DNA from: Candida dubliniensis CD36
Taxonomy: Eukaryota > Ascomycota > Pichiomycetes > Serinales > Debaryomycetaceae
Length of the DNA stretch: 64,000 nt
Assembly: GCF_000026945.1 (NCBI RefSeq)
Contig: NC_012861.1
Coordinates: 1,302,001 to 1,366,000 of the forward strand
Reading direction: 5' to 3'
Below the pieces are notes generated by a model that saw only the letters and a list, made by a program, of their open reading frames with translations, did not search any database and had not been told where the DNA came from. How positions within the stretch are numbered: position 1 is the stretch's first letter; every line of letters starts with the position of its first letter. Shown in pieces: positions 22,036-32,000 of the stretch. The translations under genes and the position numbers were made by a program.

Positions 22036-23001
22036 ATGACAGAACAAACTCTGGAAATTGTGGCAGATACTAATCCGCCCACACCCACAATTCCTCGTAT
22101 CAAACGAGAAAAACCAACTCCTGAAGAAATTGAAGAACGAAGGAAATTGAAACAACTTGAAGTAATTCCAGAAGGATTATCAAGAAAACAATGGAAACGA
22201 GAATTGAAAAAACAAAGATGGCAAGATACAAAACAAGAGTACCTTGAAGTTCAAAGGGAAAAGAAACGACTTGCACGTCAAAGAAAACGAGAAAGGATGA
22301 AGGATCTTGATGAAAATGATGAGTTACGTAAAGCTCAACGAATTCCATCCCGACAAAAAACAACTAATAATGTATCAGTTATCATTGATTGTGATTTTGA
22401 TAAATTAATGCATGATAAGGAGATTGTATCTCTTTCAAACCAAATCAAATCATGTTATTCAGCCATGAGACATTGTAAATATAAACTCCCCATACAAATC
22501 ACATCATTCAACAAACGACTCAAGCAAAGGTTTGAAACACAATTACATGATTACCACCTTTGGCAAGGCAATATAGCCTTTACTGGTCGATCCTTGACTG
22601 AATATGTTACTACTACCCTTAATTCTGAATCAAACAATAATGAAGATAATAATAATACCACTAGTTCAGCAGATACGATCAACATGGAAAACTTGGTTTA
22701 TCTTACTGCTGATACTGATGAAGAAATTACTAAATTGGAACCAAACCATACCTATATTATTGGTGGGATAGTCGATAAAAACCGTCATAAACATCTTTGT
22801 TATAATAAAGCCAAAGAATTGGGTATAAAAGTGGCAAGATTACCAATTGGTAAATATATAGAGATGAATGGTAGACATGTTTTGGTCACTAGTCATGTCT
22901 ATGAATTGCTTTGTAAATGGTTTGAAAATGATGGTGATTGGGAAAAAGCGTTCAATAAAGTGTTGCCACCAAGAAAGATCAAACTGAAAAGCCCTTCATA
23001 A
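22036..23001 (+). CDS. TRM10: tRNA (guanine-N1)-methyltransferase, position 9
   Basis: The 321-residue protein has a Lys/Arg/Glu-rich N-terminal extension (~1-110, e.g. SRKQWKRELKKQRW) and a SPOUT methyltransferase domain. Trm10 markers are VSVIIDCDFDKLM (the conserved catalytic-region Asp), LSNQIKSCYSAMRHCK, LVYLTADTDEEITKLEP, YIIGGIVDKNRHKHLCYNKA (the SAM-binding knot) and ARLPIGKYIEM. The C-terminal WEKAFNKVLPPRKI matches the family end. Trm10 uses SAM to methylate N1 of G9 in several tRNAs. Yeast Trm10 is 293 residues. An Asn/Ser-rich insert (~200-218) lies within the domain. The start is the first ATG after an A-run at 21959-21970. Confidence 0.95.
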   Translation: MTEQTLEIVADTNPPTPTIPRIKREKPTPEEIEERRKLKQLEVIPEGLSRKQWKRELKKQRWQDTKQEYLEVQREKKRLARQRKRERMKDLDENDELRKAQRIPSRQKTTNNVSVIIDCDFDKLMHDKEIVSLSNQIKSCYSAMRHCKYKLPIQITSFNKRLKQRFETQLHDYHLWQGNIAFTGRSLTEYVTTTLNSESNNNEDNNNTTSSADTINMENLVYLTADTDEEITKLEPNHTYIIGGIVDKNRHKHLCYNKAKELGIKVARLPIGKYIEMNGRHVLVTSHVYELLCKWFENDGDWEKAFNKVLPPRKIKLKSPS

Positions 23002-23230
23002 GTATATACTTGTCATTCTATAGTGTTTAGTCTAACATGTGTAAATATCATTACTAAGTACCTTGTCCTTTTGTTGAAACTTGCAACTTATCTGTTAATT
23101 ATACTCAATCAATTAACCATAGTATTATATAGACGGGCAAGAAAAAAAAAAAAATGAACTGAATCAAATTAATGCCATTAGTTTAATGTTATATTCATTA
23201 CACATATAACATCTGCATCGGAATTAAATT

Positions 23231-24412
23231 ATGACACCACCAATCAAGTCACCTTCTTCTTCTTCTTCTCTAATTGATTACGAGAAGTTATCTGAACAAC
23301 TTATGACAGCATACACTAAAGAAACACTACAACGCAATTTGCGAAAGTTCGACCAACACCGCCAACAACTCAATCAACTTTTCAACCAGCCTGTGGTTAA
23401 ATCAATATATTCATTATCTGATACTATTGATAAATACCGTAACAACCATACTGGATTAGATATTGTTTTGGATACTATTGATTTAGCAAAAATTTATGAA
23501 CGACTTGAAATAAGAGACAATACCAATATAGATAAAAATTTAGATTATGATGATCTATTAGTACTTGAGTTATTGAATTATTTTAAAAATGATTTTTTTA
23601 AATGGGTAAATAGTCCTGACTGTACATCTTGTGGTTCTAACAAGGAAGTTCAATCATTAGGAGCAATCAAACCATCATCATCAACAACAATTTCGGAATC
23701 CGAGGCTAAAATCGATCAAATATCCGTTGTCGAAATCCATGAATGTAAGAAATGTCATCAAAGAATTGAGTTCCCGAGAATAAACAATCCAGTTACATTA
23801 TTGACTAGTCGTCGTGGAAGATGCGGAGAATGGGTCAATTGTTTCATGTTGATATTACAAGCATTGATCGGTGGTGGCGATGAAGACAGTGATAGAATCA
23901 GATATGTGTGGAACCAAGAAGATCATGTTTGGTGTGAATACTATTCATTAAGCTCAAAACGTTGGATACATTTGGATCCTTGTGAAGGTGTTTTTGATGA
24001 ACCGTTGTTGTACTGCAATAATTGGGGGAAGAAAATGAGTTATGTCATTGGATTCAATCATAATTATATTATTGATTTGAGTGATAAATATATTGTTCCA
24101 GAGAAACAAATCCCCAAGAATTCAATTGTAAATTCCGAAAAAGTGAATTTTGCCATATCATATTTGAACAGTGTCAAACAATTAACCTACCTTAAGACAA
24201 TTGAACAACATTACCAAGGAGTTGATGTACAAGAGAAGGAAAAATTGGGTTTACTTAAGGTTTATCGTAATTTTCTTGTTCCATATAACAAGGAAATCGC
24301 CCAAATAAAACCAGAATCAACAGAAACTACACCATCGTCGGATTTACCATTGGGTAGACAATCGGGATCAACTGAATGGACTAAGACTCGTGGTGAAAAT
24401 GGAGAATCCTAA
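23231..24412 (+). CDS. PNG1: Peptide:N-glycanase Png1
   Basis: The 393-residue protein is a transglutaminase-fold cytosolic amidase that strips N-glycans from misfolded glycoproteins during ER-associated degradation. The catalytic triad is present at Cys198 (GRCGEWVN), His232 (EDHVWCEYY) and Asp249 (WIHLDPCEG). A zinc site is formed by CTSCGS and ECKKCHQR. Other family segments are VTLLTSRRGRCGEW and YVIGFNHNYIIDLSDKY. Spacing of His and Asp equals that of yeast Png1. The C-terminal tail after ~375 is variable. Start MTPPIKSPSSS is the first ATG of the frame. Confidence 0.95.
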   Translation: MTPPIKSPSSSSSLIDYEKLSEQLMTAYTKETLQRNLRKFDQHRQQLNQLFNQPVVKSIYSLSDTIDKYRNNHTGLDIVLDTIDLAKIYERLEIRDNTNIDKNLDYDDLLVLELLNYFKNDFFKWVNSPDCTSCGSNKEVQSLGAIKPSSSTTISESEAKIDQISVVEIHECKKCHQRIEFPRINNPVTLLTSRRGRCGEWVNCFMLILQALIGGGDEDSDRIRYVWNQEDHVWCEYYSLSSKRWIHLDPCEGVFDEPLLYCNNWGKKMSYVIGFNHNYIIDLSDKYIVPEKQIPKNSIVNSEKVNFAISYLNSVKQLTYLKTIEQHYQGVDVQEKEKLGLLKVYRNFLVPYNKEIAQIKPESTETTPSSDLPLGRQSGSTEWTKTRGENGES

Positions 24413-24742
24413 ATTAGTTTATTGAGTTTAGTTATATTAGAATGTTTGTATTGAGTTTATGAATATGCATAGGTTGATTATTTGCGGCTTGTCTGTAAGA
24501 TTCTGTTTGAGAATTTTTTTGATATCAAAGGTAAACCAAATTTCTACAAAAATTACATAAACAGGAAATAACTGTCAGGTTTGACAAATAACAATAACCG
24601 CTGTATATTTTAGAGCTAAATATATCCGATTAAGACTGTTTTTAATAACTTAGCCTTTTATAATCAATAGTAAGAATGCCACAAAAAATTTGGTAAATCT
24701 AGTTAGTATAAAGAACCGGTACATTTCCAACTCAACAAGAAA
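24413..24742. other. Intergenic between PNG1 and tRNA-Ile
   Basis: About 330 bases of AT-rich DNA, PNG1 3' flank; no feature seen. Confidence 0.5.
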
Positions 24743-24829
24743 GGTCCCTTGGCCCAGTTGGTTAAGGCGTGGTGCTAATAAATTCATTTTGTTACGCCAA
24801 GATCAGCAGTTCGATCCTGCTAGGGACCA
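24743..24829 (+). tRNA. tRNA-Ile (anticodon AAU) with a short intron
   Basis: A complete cloverleaf: acceptor GGTCCCT (24743-24749) pairs with AGGGACC (24822-24828) followed by discriminator A; D-arm GCCCAGTTGGTTAAGGC; anticodon arm TGGTG-CTAATAA-CGCCA; T-arm AGCAG-TTCGATC-CTGCT. The anticodon AAT is at 24777-24779. Thirteen extra bases (24781-24793, AATTCATTTTGTT) follow position 37, the canonical place for a tRNA intron, leaving a 74-base mature tRNA close to yeast tRNA-Ile(AAU). A nine-T terminator follows at 24834-24842. Confidence 0.95.
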
Positions 24830-24833
24830 TTCA

Positions 24834-24842
24834 TTTTTTTTT
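24834..24842 (+). terminator. RNA polymerase III oligo-T terminator of tRNA-Ile
   Basis: A run of nine T starts five bases after the tRNA 3' end. Confidence 0.85.
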
Positions 24843-25116
24843 GCACACAAACCAACCAAAACGAGAAATACAAATTAGGACAATGAAATCAGTACAGTAT
24901 TCTTTGAATATAGAACAAACATATCATACATTGTAGGGTTGTAGGGTAAGAGATCCTATCTTGGGTAAGTTGTGGTATTTCTTTTTTTGTAAAATAAATC
25001 ACCACCGACCTCAATAAAATCGCACGAGATTCAATCTGTGTGTTGAGCTTTTTCTTTTGATTCACAATTCTTTACTTTACTCCATACTTAAAACTTCCTT
25101 TTTTCTAAAAGCACTT

Positions 25117-26424
25117 ATGGTTATTTTATCACCCCATTATAATAATGATGACACTTTTGGGAATTCTGACATGGATGATGTATGTTTAACGATTACAAAG
25201 TAATTGCAAATGATATAGAAGTACTAACAAACCGAATCGATAAAGATGGAGTGGAATCCAGAAAAACAACTTTTGTTAGAGAATTATATCACGAATTATA
25301 ATGGACAACTTAATGACACCAGATTATTTTACAATAACTTAGATTGGAATTACATTTTTAATTTAGTTGGTGTTAACGATCAAGAGTTTTTGATGTTAAA
25401 GATTGATGAAATATATGATGAATCAATAAATGTGTACTTCAAAGATGACTTTAATATAAATCAACTCGTGGACCATTGGAAGTCGAAAAGCAATCCCATT
25501 TACCAAGAAGTTGTACAAATAGTGGAGTCCTTGGGATTAGAATCATTTAAACTAGAAGCTCTAGAAGAATCAAGTTCGAATCAAACACCAGCTAAAATTA
25601 CGACCAAGACCGAGACAATTGTTACAACACCAACCACAGCTAAAAGAGTGTCATCTACACCAGTTCCAAAATTAACCAAAACAGAAAGAAGATTATCACT
25701 TGATTTAATGCACCCAAGACCTTCATTTGGACTAAATCAAGAATCACAATTGGTAAAACCACCAATCACAAGTACTACCAATATTCATGTACATGCCCAA
25801 CAAGAAACAGCATCAGACCTAAACCCGCCAGTAAATCTACCTTCAAAGAAAAAATTTACTTTCAATAAAGCCAAGTTTACAATATCAACAAACAAACGAC
25901 AACAGGAACAACAAACTAACACTGCACCTCGCCAACGGAGAACATCTACTGTGGATGAACAATTACCATTGTATATAAGAAAACAATTGACCAAGAATCG
26001 ACCGCAACAAACAATCACCCCTAAACCATCGAAGCACCAGTTTGCTCAAAATTCATCACCAGCGAATTCGTCACCTCGTGGAAGTTACAAGAGATCTTCA
26101 CGTATACAAAATCTATTGTCTAATTCGCAGTCATTATATGTACATTCGAAAGATCCGGCAAATAGTGCAGAAACAAGCACACACACAAGCAATGATACAG
26201 ATCTACGATTACGTTATTATTCTGACGAGCTCGATGATGAAGATAATAGAGAGTATATACTGCCTGATCTGCTAACACGTTATTTTGGAGTACATGAAGA
26301 TCAAGAAGCTGAAGATAATACAGATAACGATGCAGATGATGATTCTGAGGAAGAAGAAGAAGAGGAGGAAAATGATTTTGTTAATGTTGGTGATGATCAC
26401 GATGATTATTTATTTAAAATATAA
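25117..26424 (+). CDS. Uncharacterised acidic-tailed protein, probable two-exon gene
   Basis: The long ORF starts at ATG 25246 (392 residues), but directly before it is a full intron signature: donor GTATGT at 25180, branch TACTAAC at 25222-25228 and AAG at 25243-25245. Splicing 25180-25245 joins in frame to an upstream exon at 25117-25179 (21 codons, MVILSPHYNNDD...), giving 413 residues. I do not recognise the family. Residues ~22-130 look folded (many Trp/Tyr/Leu, e.g. LDWNYIFNLVGVNDQEFL). The middle is Thr/Ser/Gln/Lys-rich and disordered, with TERRLSLDLMHPRPSF and RGSYKRSSRIQNLL motifs that look like phosphorylation sites. The end is acidic ([14 protein letters not shown]) and closes with DDYLFKI. 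A nuclear or chromatin-associated role would fit but is a guess. The rejected alternative is an unspliced start at 25246. Confidence 0.7.
25180..25245 (+). other. Predicted spliceosomal intron (66 nt)
   Basis: GTATGT donor, perfect TACTAAC branch 17 bases before an AAG acceptor, and frame maintained on both sides. The acceptor is AAG rather than the commoner YAG, which lowers certainty. Confidence 0.7.
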
Positions 26425-26456
26425 TACATGGAAACTAATTATCTTTAAATTGTTTC

Positions 26457-27362
26457 TCACTCTATAACTCTAATTCTCCTAATAAACGATAGCGAATACT
26501 CATACATGAATAATGAAAGTGCACTTGTTGGTGCAGTTTTCAATACACTTATTCCAAACCCTTTATATAACCCGAAAACACCTTCATTCTTTAGTATGGT
26601 TACAAATATATGCAGAGCTGTATAAGGTCTTCCATGGACCACAGAACACATTTGACATCTTTTCCTCAAAGTATCTAAAGGAAATGTGATACCTTTGGAA
26701 GTAGCTCCAGCTATGAATCCACAAATTGCCTCGATAAATGGAACTCGTTGATAACTATTGGAAAACTCACGCGCTAATTCGTATGACCAAAACATTAGTC
26801 CTGTAGTGCTTGAAACCGATAACATTGCTGGTCGTATACCCGCATAAATCCCACGTATTCCTTCCAGTTTAATTATATCTTTTATTGTTCCTGTCATTGA
26901 TAGTAGACCACGATTTTTGTTGGCAATCAATCTCGTTCGTAATAAGTCAAACGGGTAAGTAACTAAAGTACTTACAATCCCGGAACCTGTACCAACAATC
27001 AATGAATGATTAGCTGAAGATAAGTTGATACGATAATTCTTTTCTAATTTGGAAACCAGTTTACTTATTACTGAATATGAACCAAATTGAACTCCTCCAT
27101 ATAAAATATATAGTATCTCAGCTGGAACATTACCCTTCCATAATGCAATTATCCCTTCATTTTCTAATAGATTTTTCACTATTGTGACCACCGATTTCCG
27201 ATGTTTAAACCCTTTAGGTTGTAATTGAAGTCGTATTTTGATAGTATCTAATGGAGCAGTGAATGCACGAGAAATAGCCCCTGCTATTGAACCAGCCGCT
27301 AAAGCTTCAGTAGGTGTGACATCTGCTCCTTTCTTTAAATGGTCTTCTCTTTTAGTTGACAT
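26457..27362 (-). CDS. TPC1: Mitochondrial thiamine pyrophosphate carrier Tpc1
   Basis: The 301-residue mitochondrial carrier protein has three repeats. Each carries the Px[D/E]xx[K/R] signature: [22 protein letters not shown] and [11 protein letters not shown]. Glycine-rich [17 protein letters not shown] and [11 protein letters not shown] segments follow. The opening ([31 protein letters not shown]) and the substrate-contact region resemble yeast Tpc1, which imports ThPP across the inner membrane for pyruvate and 2-oxoglutarate dehydrogenases. About six transmembrane helices are expected. It is convergent with the gene at 25117-26424, 32 bases apart, and divergent from the Cdt1-like gene. 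Confidence 0.88.
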   Translation of the reverse strand: MSTKREDHLKKGADVTPTEALAAGSIAGAISRAFTAPLDTIKIRLQLQPKGFKHRKSVVTIVKNLLENEGIIALWKGNVPAEILYILYGGVQFGSYSVISKLVSKLEKNYRINLSSANHSLIVGTGSGIVSTLVTYPFDLLRTRLIANKNRGLLSMTGTIKDIIKLEGIRGIYAGIRPAMLSVSSTTGLMFWSYELAREFSNSYQRVPFIEAICGFIAGATSKGITFPLDTLRKRCQMCSVVHGRPYTALHIFVTILKNEGVFGLYKGFGISVLKTAPTSALSLFMYEYSLSFIRRIRVIE

Positions 27363-27545
27363 TCATATATATAAATGGGAAAAATGTAATATGTGTGTTC
27401 GTTAAATCTCTTTGCTTGCTGTGGCCCGATTAAAATTTCTCTTCCACTCTCTCACACTTTTCTTTGTTTTGTTTGGAGATGGCTTTTAGAATTATGTGCG
27501 GGGCCAATTCTGGTTCCATTTTTTTCTTCTGGGCCAGTCCCCTGC

Positions 27546-27551
27546 ACGCGT
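27546..27551 (+). promoter_or_regulatory. MCB box (ACGCGT)
   Basis: ACGCGT at -355 of the Cdt1-like ATG; the MluI cell-cycle box recognised by MBF at G1/S. Confidence 0.5.
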
Positions 27552-27807
27552 TCCGGCTGGCAACTACAAACTCCGGGTAGACTGTAACTTAGAGTAAAAA
27601 CAAGTGTTAGTAGCTTGAAGTAGAATTCTGATTTGTTATAGCATTAATTCAACGCCGTCATAGCTTCTTCTCAATCTGCTATTACATTATAGTTCTTGAT
27701 GGTTGGTATTTTCTCTTAATGTAGGATGTCAATCCTATGGCGGCCCGCATATTAATAAACACCTAAAAAAAGTTACTTATCATTTTAATGCAAGCCATAA
27801 TTCTCCG

Positions 27808-27817
27808 TGACGCGTCA
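27808..27817 (+). promoter_or_regulatory. Palindromic MCB box (TGACGCGTCA)
   Basis: ACGCGT at 27810-27815 inside a 10-base palindrome, -91 from the Cdt1-like ATG. CpG-containing palindromes are rare in this AT-rich DNA. Confidence 0.6.
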
Positions 27818-27900
27818 AAAAAAAATATTTCTATTTTCTCTTATTTTCCAGCATCTTACACATCAACTATCATTTATCACAACTTCTTTCACCAAGAGTC

Positions 27901-28869
27901 ATGATAATGGATATTCAAAAACACCCATTGATACCGAGACACGTTTTCATTACTATAAGAAACAATTTCAACGCTATTGATAATGTTTTATCCTTACATT
28001 ATACTAATCATACCTCAAATCCATTGCTAAACAAGATATTAGGCCAAGCGTCTTCATTAACTCAAACAAAAGTTACCATTACTCATTTAGAACAAATCAT
28101 GGAAATAACCGATTCATTGTATGAGATATATCGATTAGATGAGGAATTAATAATTAAGTTTACTTCAAATACTCAACTTGCTCAACGTAGAGAGGTTTTC
28201 ATAAGACATATCAATGAGTGGATTCAAACCCATCAACAGTTGAATACTGTACCACCAAAAAAGTCATCATATACTACTGAAGCAACATTTGCATTGTGTA
28301 AATCACTACCGTCATCACCGGTATCATTTTTGAAAACTTCACCTAACAAAATCATTAAACCTCGATCAGCCAATTCATCACCAACAAAAATGAAGAATCG
28401 ATCATTAAATTTTTCTGATTTGAAAAATGATTCATCAAGATTCAAATTTAAAGAAAAATTGGAATCAATAGAAAGTAGTAAATTTAATGGATTATCATTA
28501 TTAGAAAGAATTAAATTAAAAGAGAAATTACGTAAGCAACAAGAACAAGACGAATTATCGATGCAACAAACTCCGCAAGATAAATATCAAAATTATTTAT
28601 TAACGAAAATCCCCATGATTTATAATGCCATTTATCAATTATATCAATGTCAACCAAATAATTGTAAAACATTTTCCACAAAGAAACTTATCCAAACCAT
28701 CCAAGATAGTTCTTCTTATCCGGTAATCCCTGACGAAATTCATGATGGGATGAAACTTTTATCAGCTAAACTACCAACAAAACTTGATATGATTGAAAAG
28801 AATGATATTAAAGTTATTCGTGTTACCAATTTAAATAGAGATCAAGATTTAAAGACATTCGATACTTAG
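27901..28869 (+). CDS. Probable DNA replication licensing factor Cdt1
   Basis: The 322-residue protein has two folded ends joined by a Ser/Lys-rich middle. The N-terminal part (residues ~8-90) reads PRHVFITIRNNFNAIDNVLSLHY, then TKVTITHLEQIMEITDSLYEI, resembling the Cdt1 winged-helix pattern (F..IDT.LSL, then T..HL.QI..I.P..Y). The C-terminal ~95 residues (LLTKIPMIYNAIYQLYQ, KLIQTIQDSS, EIHDGMKLLSAKLPTKLDMI, IKVIRVTNLNRD) resemble the Cdt1 C-terminal winged helix that contacts MCM2-7. Two MCB boxes in its promoter fit a G1/S-expressed gene. Fungal Cdt1 (yeast Tah11) is highly divergent and usually longer. Start ATG is at 27901, with another at 27907. A basic SP-rich linker (SSPVSFLKTSPNK) looks like a CDK target region. 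Confidence 0.6.
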   Translation: MIMDIQKHPLIPRHVFITIRNNFNAIDNVLSLHYTNHTSNPLLNKILGQASSLTQTKVTITHLEQIMEITDSLYEIYRLDEELIIKFTSNTQLAQRREVFIRHINEWIQTHQQLNTVPPKKSSYTTEATFALCKSLPSSPVSFLKTSPNKIIKPRSANSSPTKMKNRSLNFSDLKNDSSRFKFKEKLESIESSKFNGLSLLERIKLKEKLRKQQEQDELSMQQTPQDKYQNYLLTKIPMIYNAIYQLYQCQPNNCKTFSTKKLIQTIQDSSSYPVIPDEIHDGMKLLSAKLPTKLDMIEKNDIKVIRVTNLNRDQDLKTFDT

Positions 28870-29007
28870 GAAATCACATAGATAGAGACTAATAATAAAA
28901 TAATGAATGATAATATATCAGTAAAAAAAAAAAAAAAAACCTAAAATACAATCCAAATGTAACTTAACAAAATAAAGAAAGAGAGAAAATACTATCTATT
29001 ACTATAT

Positions 29008-32000
29008 CTATGCATCAACTTCATCATCTTCTCTTAATGCAATATCAGCTGCTTTAGAATTCATAAAGAAATATTTCAAAACGTATTCTATTGCAAAAGT
29101 AACCACCAAATCTAATATTATGCATCCAGTTAATTTAGTTTTGAAATCAAGTGTCATTGGAACAAATTGCATGACTTCATTCAATTCAGGAATAAATTCA
29201 GTGGAACAAGAAAATGTTAAACCAGCAACTCCCAATAATCCATAATACATACCTTTGTTGGAGGTAATACTTTCTCTGAATGGTAATCCAATATAATTAA
29301 CAGCAAAAGTGGAAACTTGTTGAGCCAATTGTAATAAGAACATACCAGTATTTAACAAAGATGGACTAAACTCTTTTTCTAAATCAACTTTTGGTTCTCT
29401 TGGTTCAAGAATATAAATCTCCCTAGTAATATAAATCAAAGTAATAATATGAACGGCAAATTGTCCTAAAATTGACCCCATAATATAAATATTGAAAATA
29501 CCATCTTGAGGTCTTTCCTTAGATAATTTCTCTAATGGTCTACCACGTGAGATTGATAAAAAGCACACAGATAATAAAATACCTGAAATAGTTGCTTGTC
29601 CATCACCAAATTTCATCCCAGCTAAATATAACACGGAAAGGGAATAAGATGAAATCAAACAATTCAATGCCAAAATCTTGTACATTTGAATTGTTGATAC
29701 TAAGGCAACACGACCTTGACGAATGATATGAGTAACAGTATTAACATTAGCCAATTTAGATGTAAATGGAGCTGCCACAGAAGCATCACCCAATTTCAAA
29801 ACTGGTGCTTCATCTTCAGCTTCTGCATCATTCATGGCACCAAGAATTGTATCAGCAAAATTACTATTAGTATTAAACCCACCATTGGCATTCTTTTCTG
29901 GAACTTTAACTGGCTCCTTCATGGCTTCAACAACAGCTTTTCTCATATCATCAGTAATAGTTACACCTTTCTTTTCCATGGCTTCCAAATATTTAGGATT
30001 CAAAGGCCCTGGTGGATATAAATGAGCAATAATTGCTGGCACAGGTGGTGCCGGTTTACCCCAATTGTTGAAAATTTGAGATTGTTTTTCATAAACTTTC
30101 AATGTAGCTTCAATCTTTCTATTCTCTGCAATTTTATTCATACCTTCTTCAGTACCATTCAAAAGAGCAACCCCAATATTGGCTTGTTTCAAAGCACCAA
30201 CATCATTAGTACCATCACCACACATTAATGTATTATAACCGGCATCTTTCAATGAAGTAATAATAAATTCTTTTTGTGTTGGTGAAACTCTAGCATATAC
30301 CCAAGTGTGTTTTAACAATTCCAAAATTTGTTCATGATCACTCAAATAATTTAAGGCGTACCCGGTAATACAAATATCATACTTGCTAAACAATTCAAGA
30401 TTGATTTTATCTGATGATTTAAATGGGATAACAACTGATTCAGTAACATTTCTCCATACCAAATTGTCATATTCACCAATTTCATGATGGTCTTCAGGAG
30501 CATCCAAAATCAAAACTTCTTTAGTGGTAATATTAACCTCTTTGGCAACATGACAAGCAGTTAATGGATTATCACCAGTGATCATAATAGAACGATGTGA
30601 TGATTCATTCAACATTTTAATCGTTTCAATGGCATCATCTTTCAATGGACAATGGAAAACAATAAACCCAGCAAAATGTAATTTAGATTCAATATCTTCA
30701 CGTTTAACTTTGTTGACGTTAACATTGGAATCTAAATACTTATAAGCAAGTGCCAAAACACGGGATCCAGATCTAGTGAATGATTTATAAATCTCTTCAT
30801 AATTTTCCGGAGCATCAATAATCATATTACGAATAGTTTCAGGAGCACCTTTAGCAGCAACAAAATTCTTACCAGAAATTGTATTAATATGGGAAATAGT
30901 AGAAGATCTCTTAAGGGCAGATGAAAATTGGAAACGACGTAAAATCTTAATTTTTTCCTGTTTGCCTTTACTTTTTTTGCTTTCCCTTTCTACGGTGTCA
31001 TGAGCACCAACATTCCAATGAGCTGCTTTTAATGTTGCTTGTTCCATTGGATCACCAACAACTTCACCATCATCCAATCTAACCAATGCATGGGCTGAAC
31101 CCAAAACATAAGATGTAGTTTCTGGTGCATCGTCACAAATGTATAAATGATGAATATCATCATTTTTAAAACCAGCCAATCCTTCAAATACCAAATCTTC
31201 AGCAGTTAAAGTACCAGTTTTATCGAAACAACAAACATCAATTCTACCAGCTAAAGGAATTCTGAATGGTTCAGTACAATAGATGTAGAATTTTTGTAAT
31301 TTGGACAATGATGAGTTCACTGCCATGGTCAATTCCATGGGCAATTCAGGAGGAACAACAGATGTGATAACAATAATACAATCCAAAATTAATTTGGATT
31401 GGATTCTACCCATTCTGGTACCTTCAACCCAAACATACCAAGAAGCAGCAATGGCAAATATTAACAAAAACAAAATAAAAAAGAATGCTTCTTTATTACC
31501 AACAGAAACACGTTCACTAGAGAAAATCATCATACGAACTAATGAACCTTGAGATGTTTCAAACCCAGTCTTGGTAACAACAGCAAAGGCACCATTATCT
31601 GGAGCAACAGGGACAATTGGTGATTCAGGTTTGGTAACTTGTAAAGCCATAGTACCACCATGTAAAATGGAGTTTTTATCAAATCCTTCTGGTTGTAATT
31701 GTTCATCTGCTGGTCTTAATTTAATAGATTCTTTCAATAATGGGGTAGATTCACCCGACAACATGGCTTCATTGACAATTGCTGATCCATCAACTAACAA
31801 TAAATCACATGGTAAGGCACTTCCTTCACTAGTTCTTGTAATTGAAATCAAATCACCAGGTAATAATTCTGTAGTTGGAATTTTGATCCATTTACCATCT
31901 CTATGAGCATACACATCGTATGGTTTAATACCCATACTTTGGAACTCTGCCATAGTGGTTCTTCTTTGGAAAACAGTAGTCATTTCAAAGGAAACTAACA

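Larger units (their letters stand above)
27363..27900. other. Divergent promoter TPC1 / Cdt1-like gene
   Basis: 538 bases shared by TPC1 (-) and the Cdt1-like gene (+); two ACGCGT boxes are listed separately. A short plus ORF (27393-27587) has no recognisable content. Confidence 0.6.
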
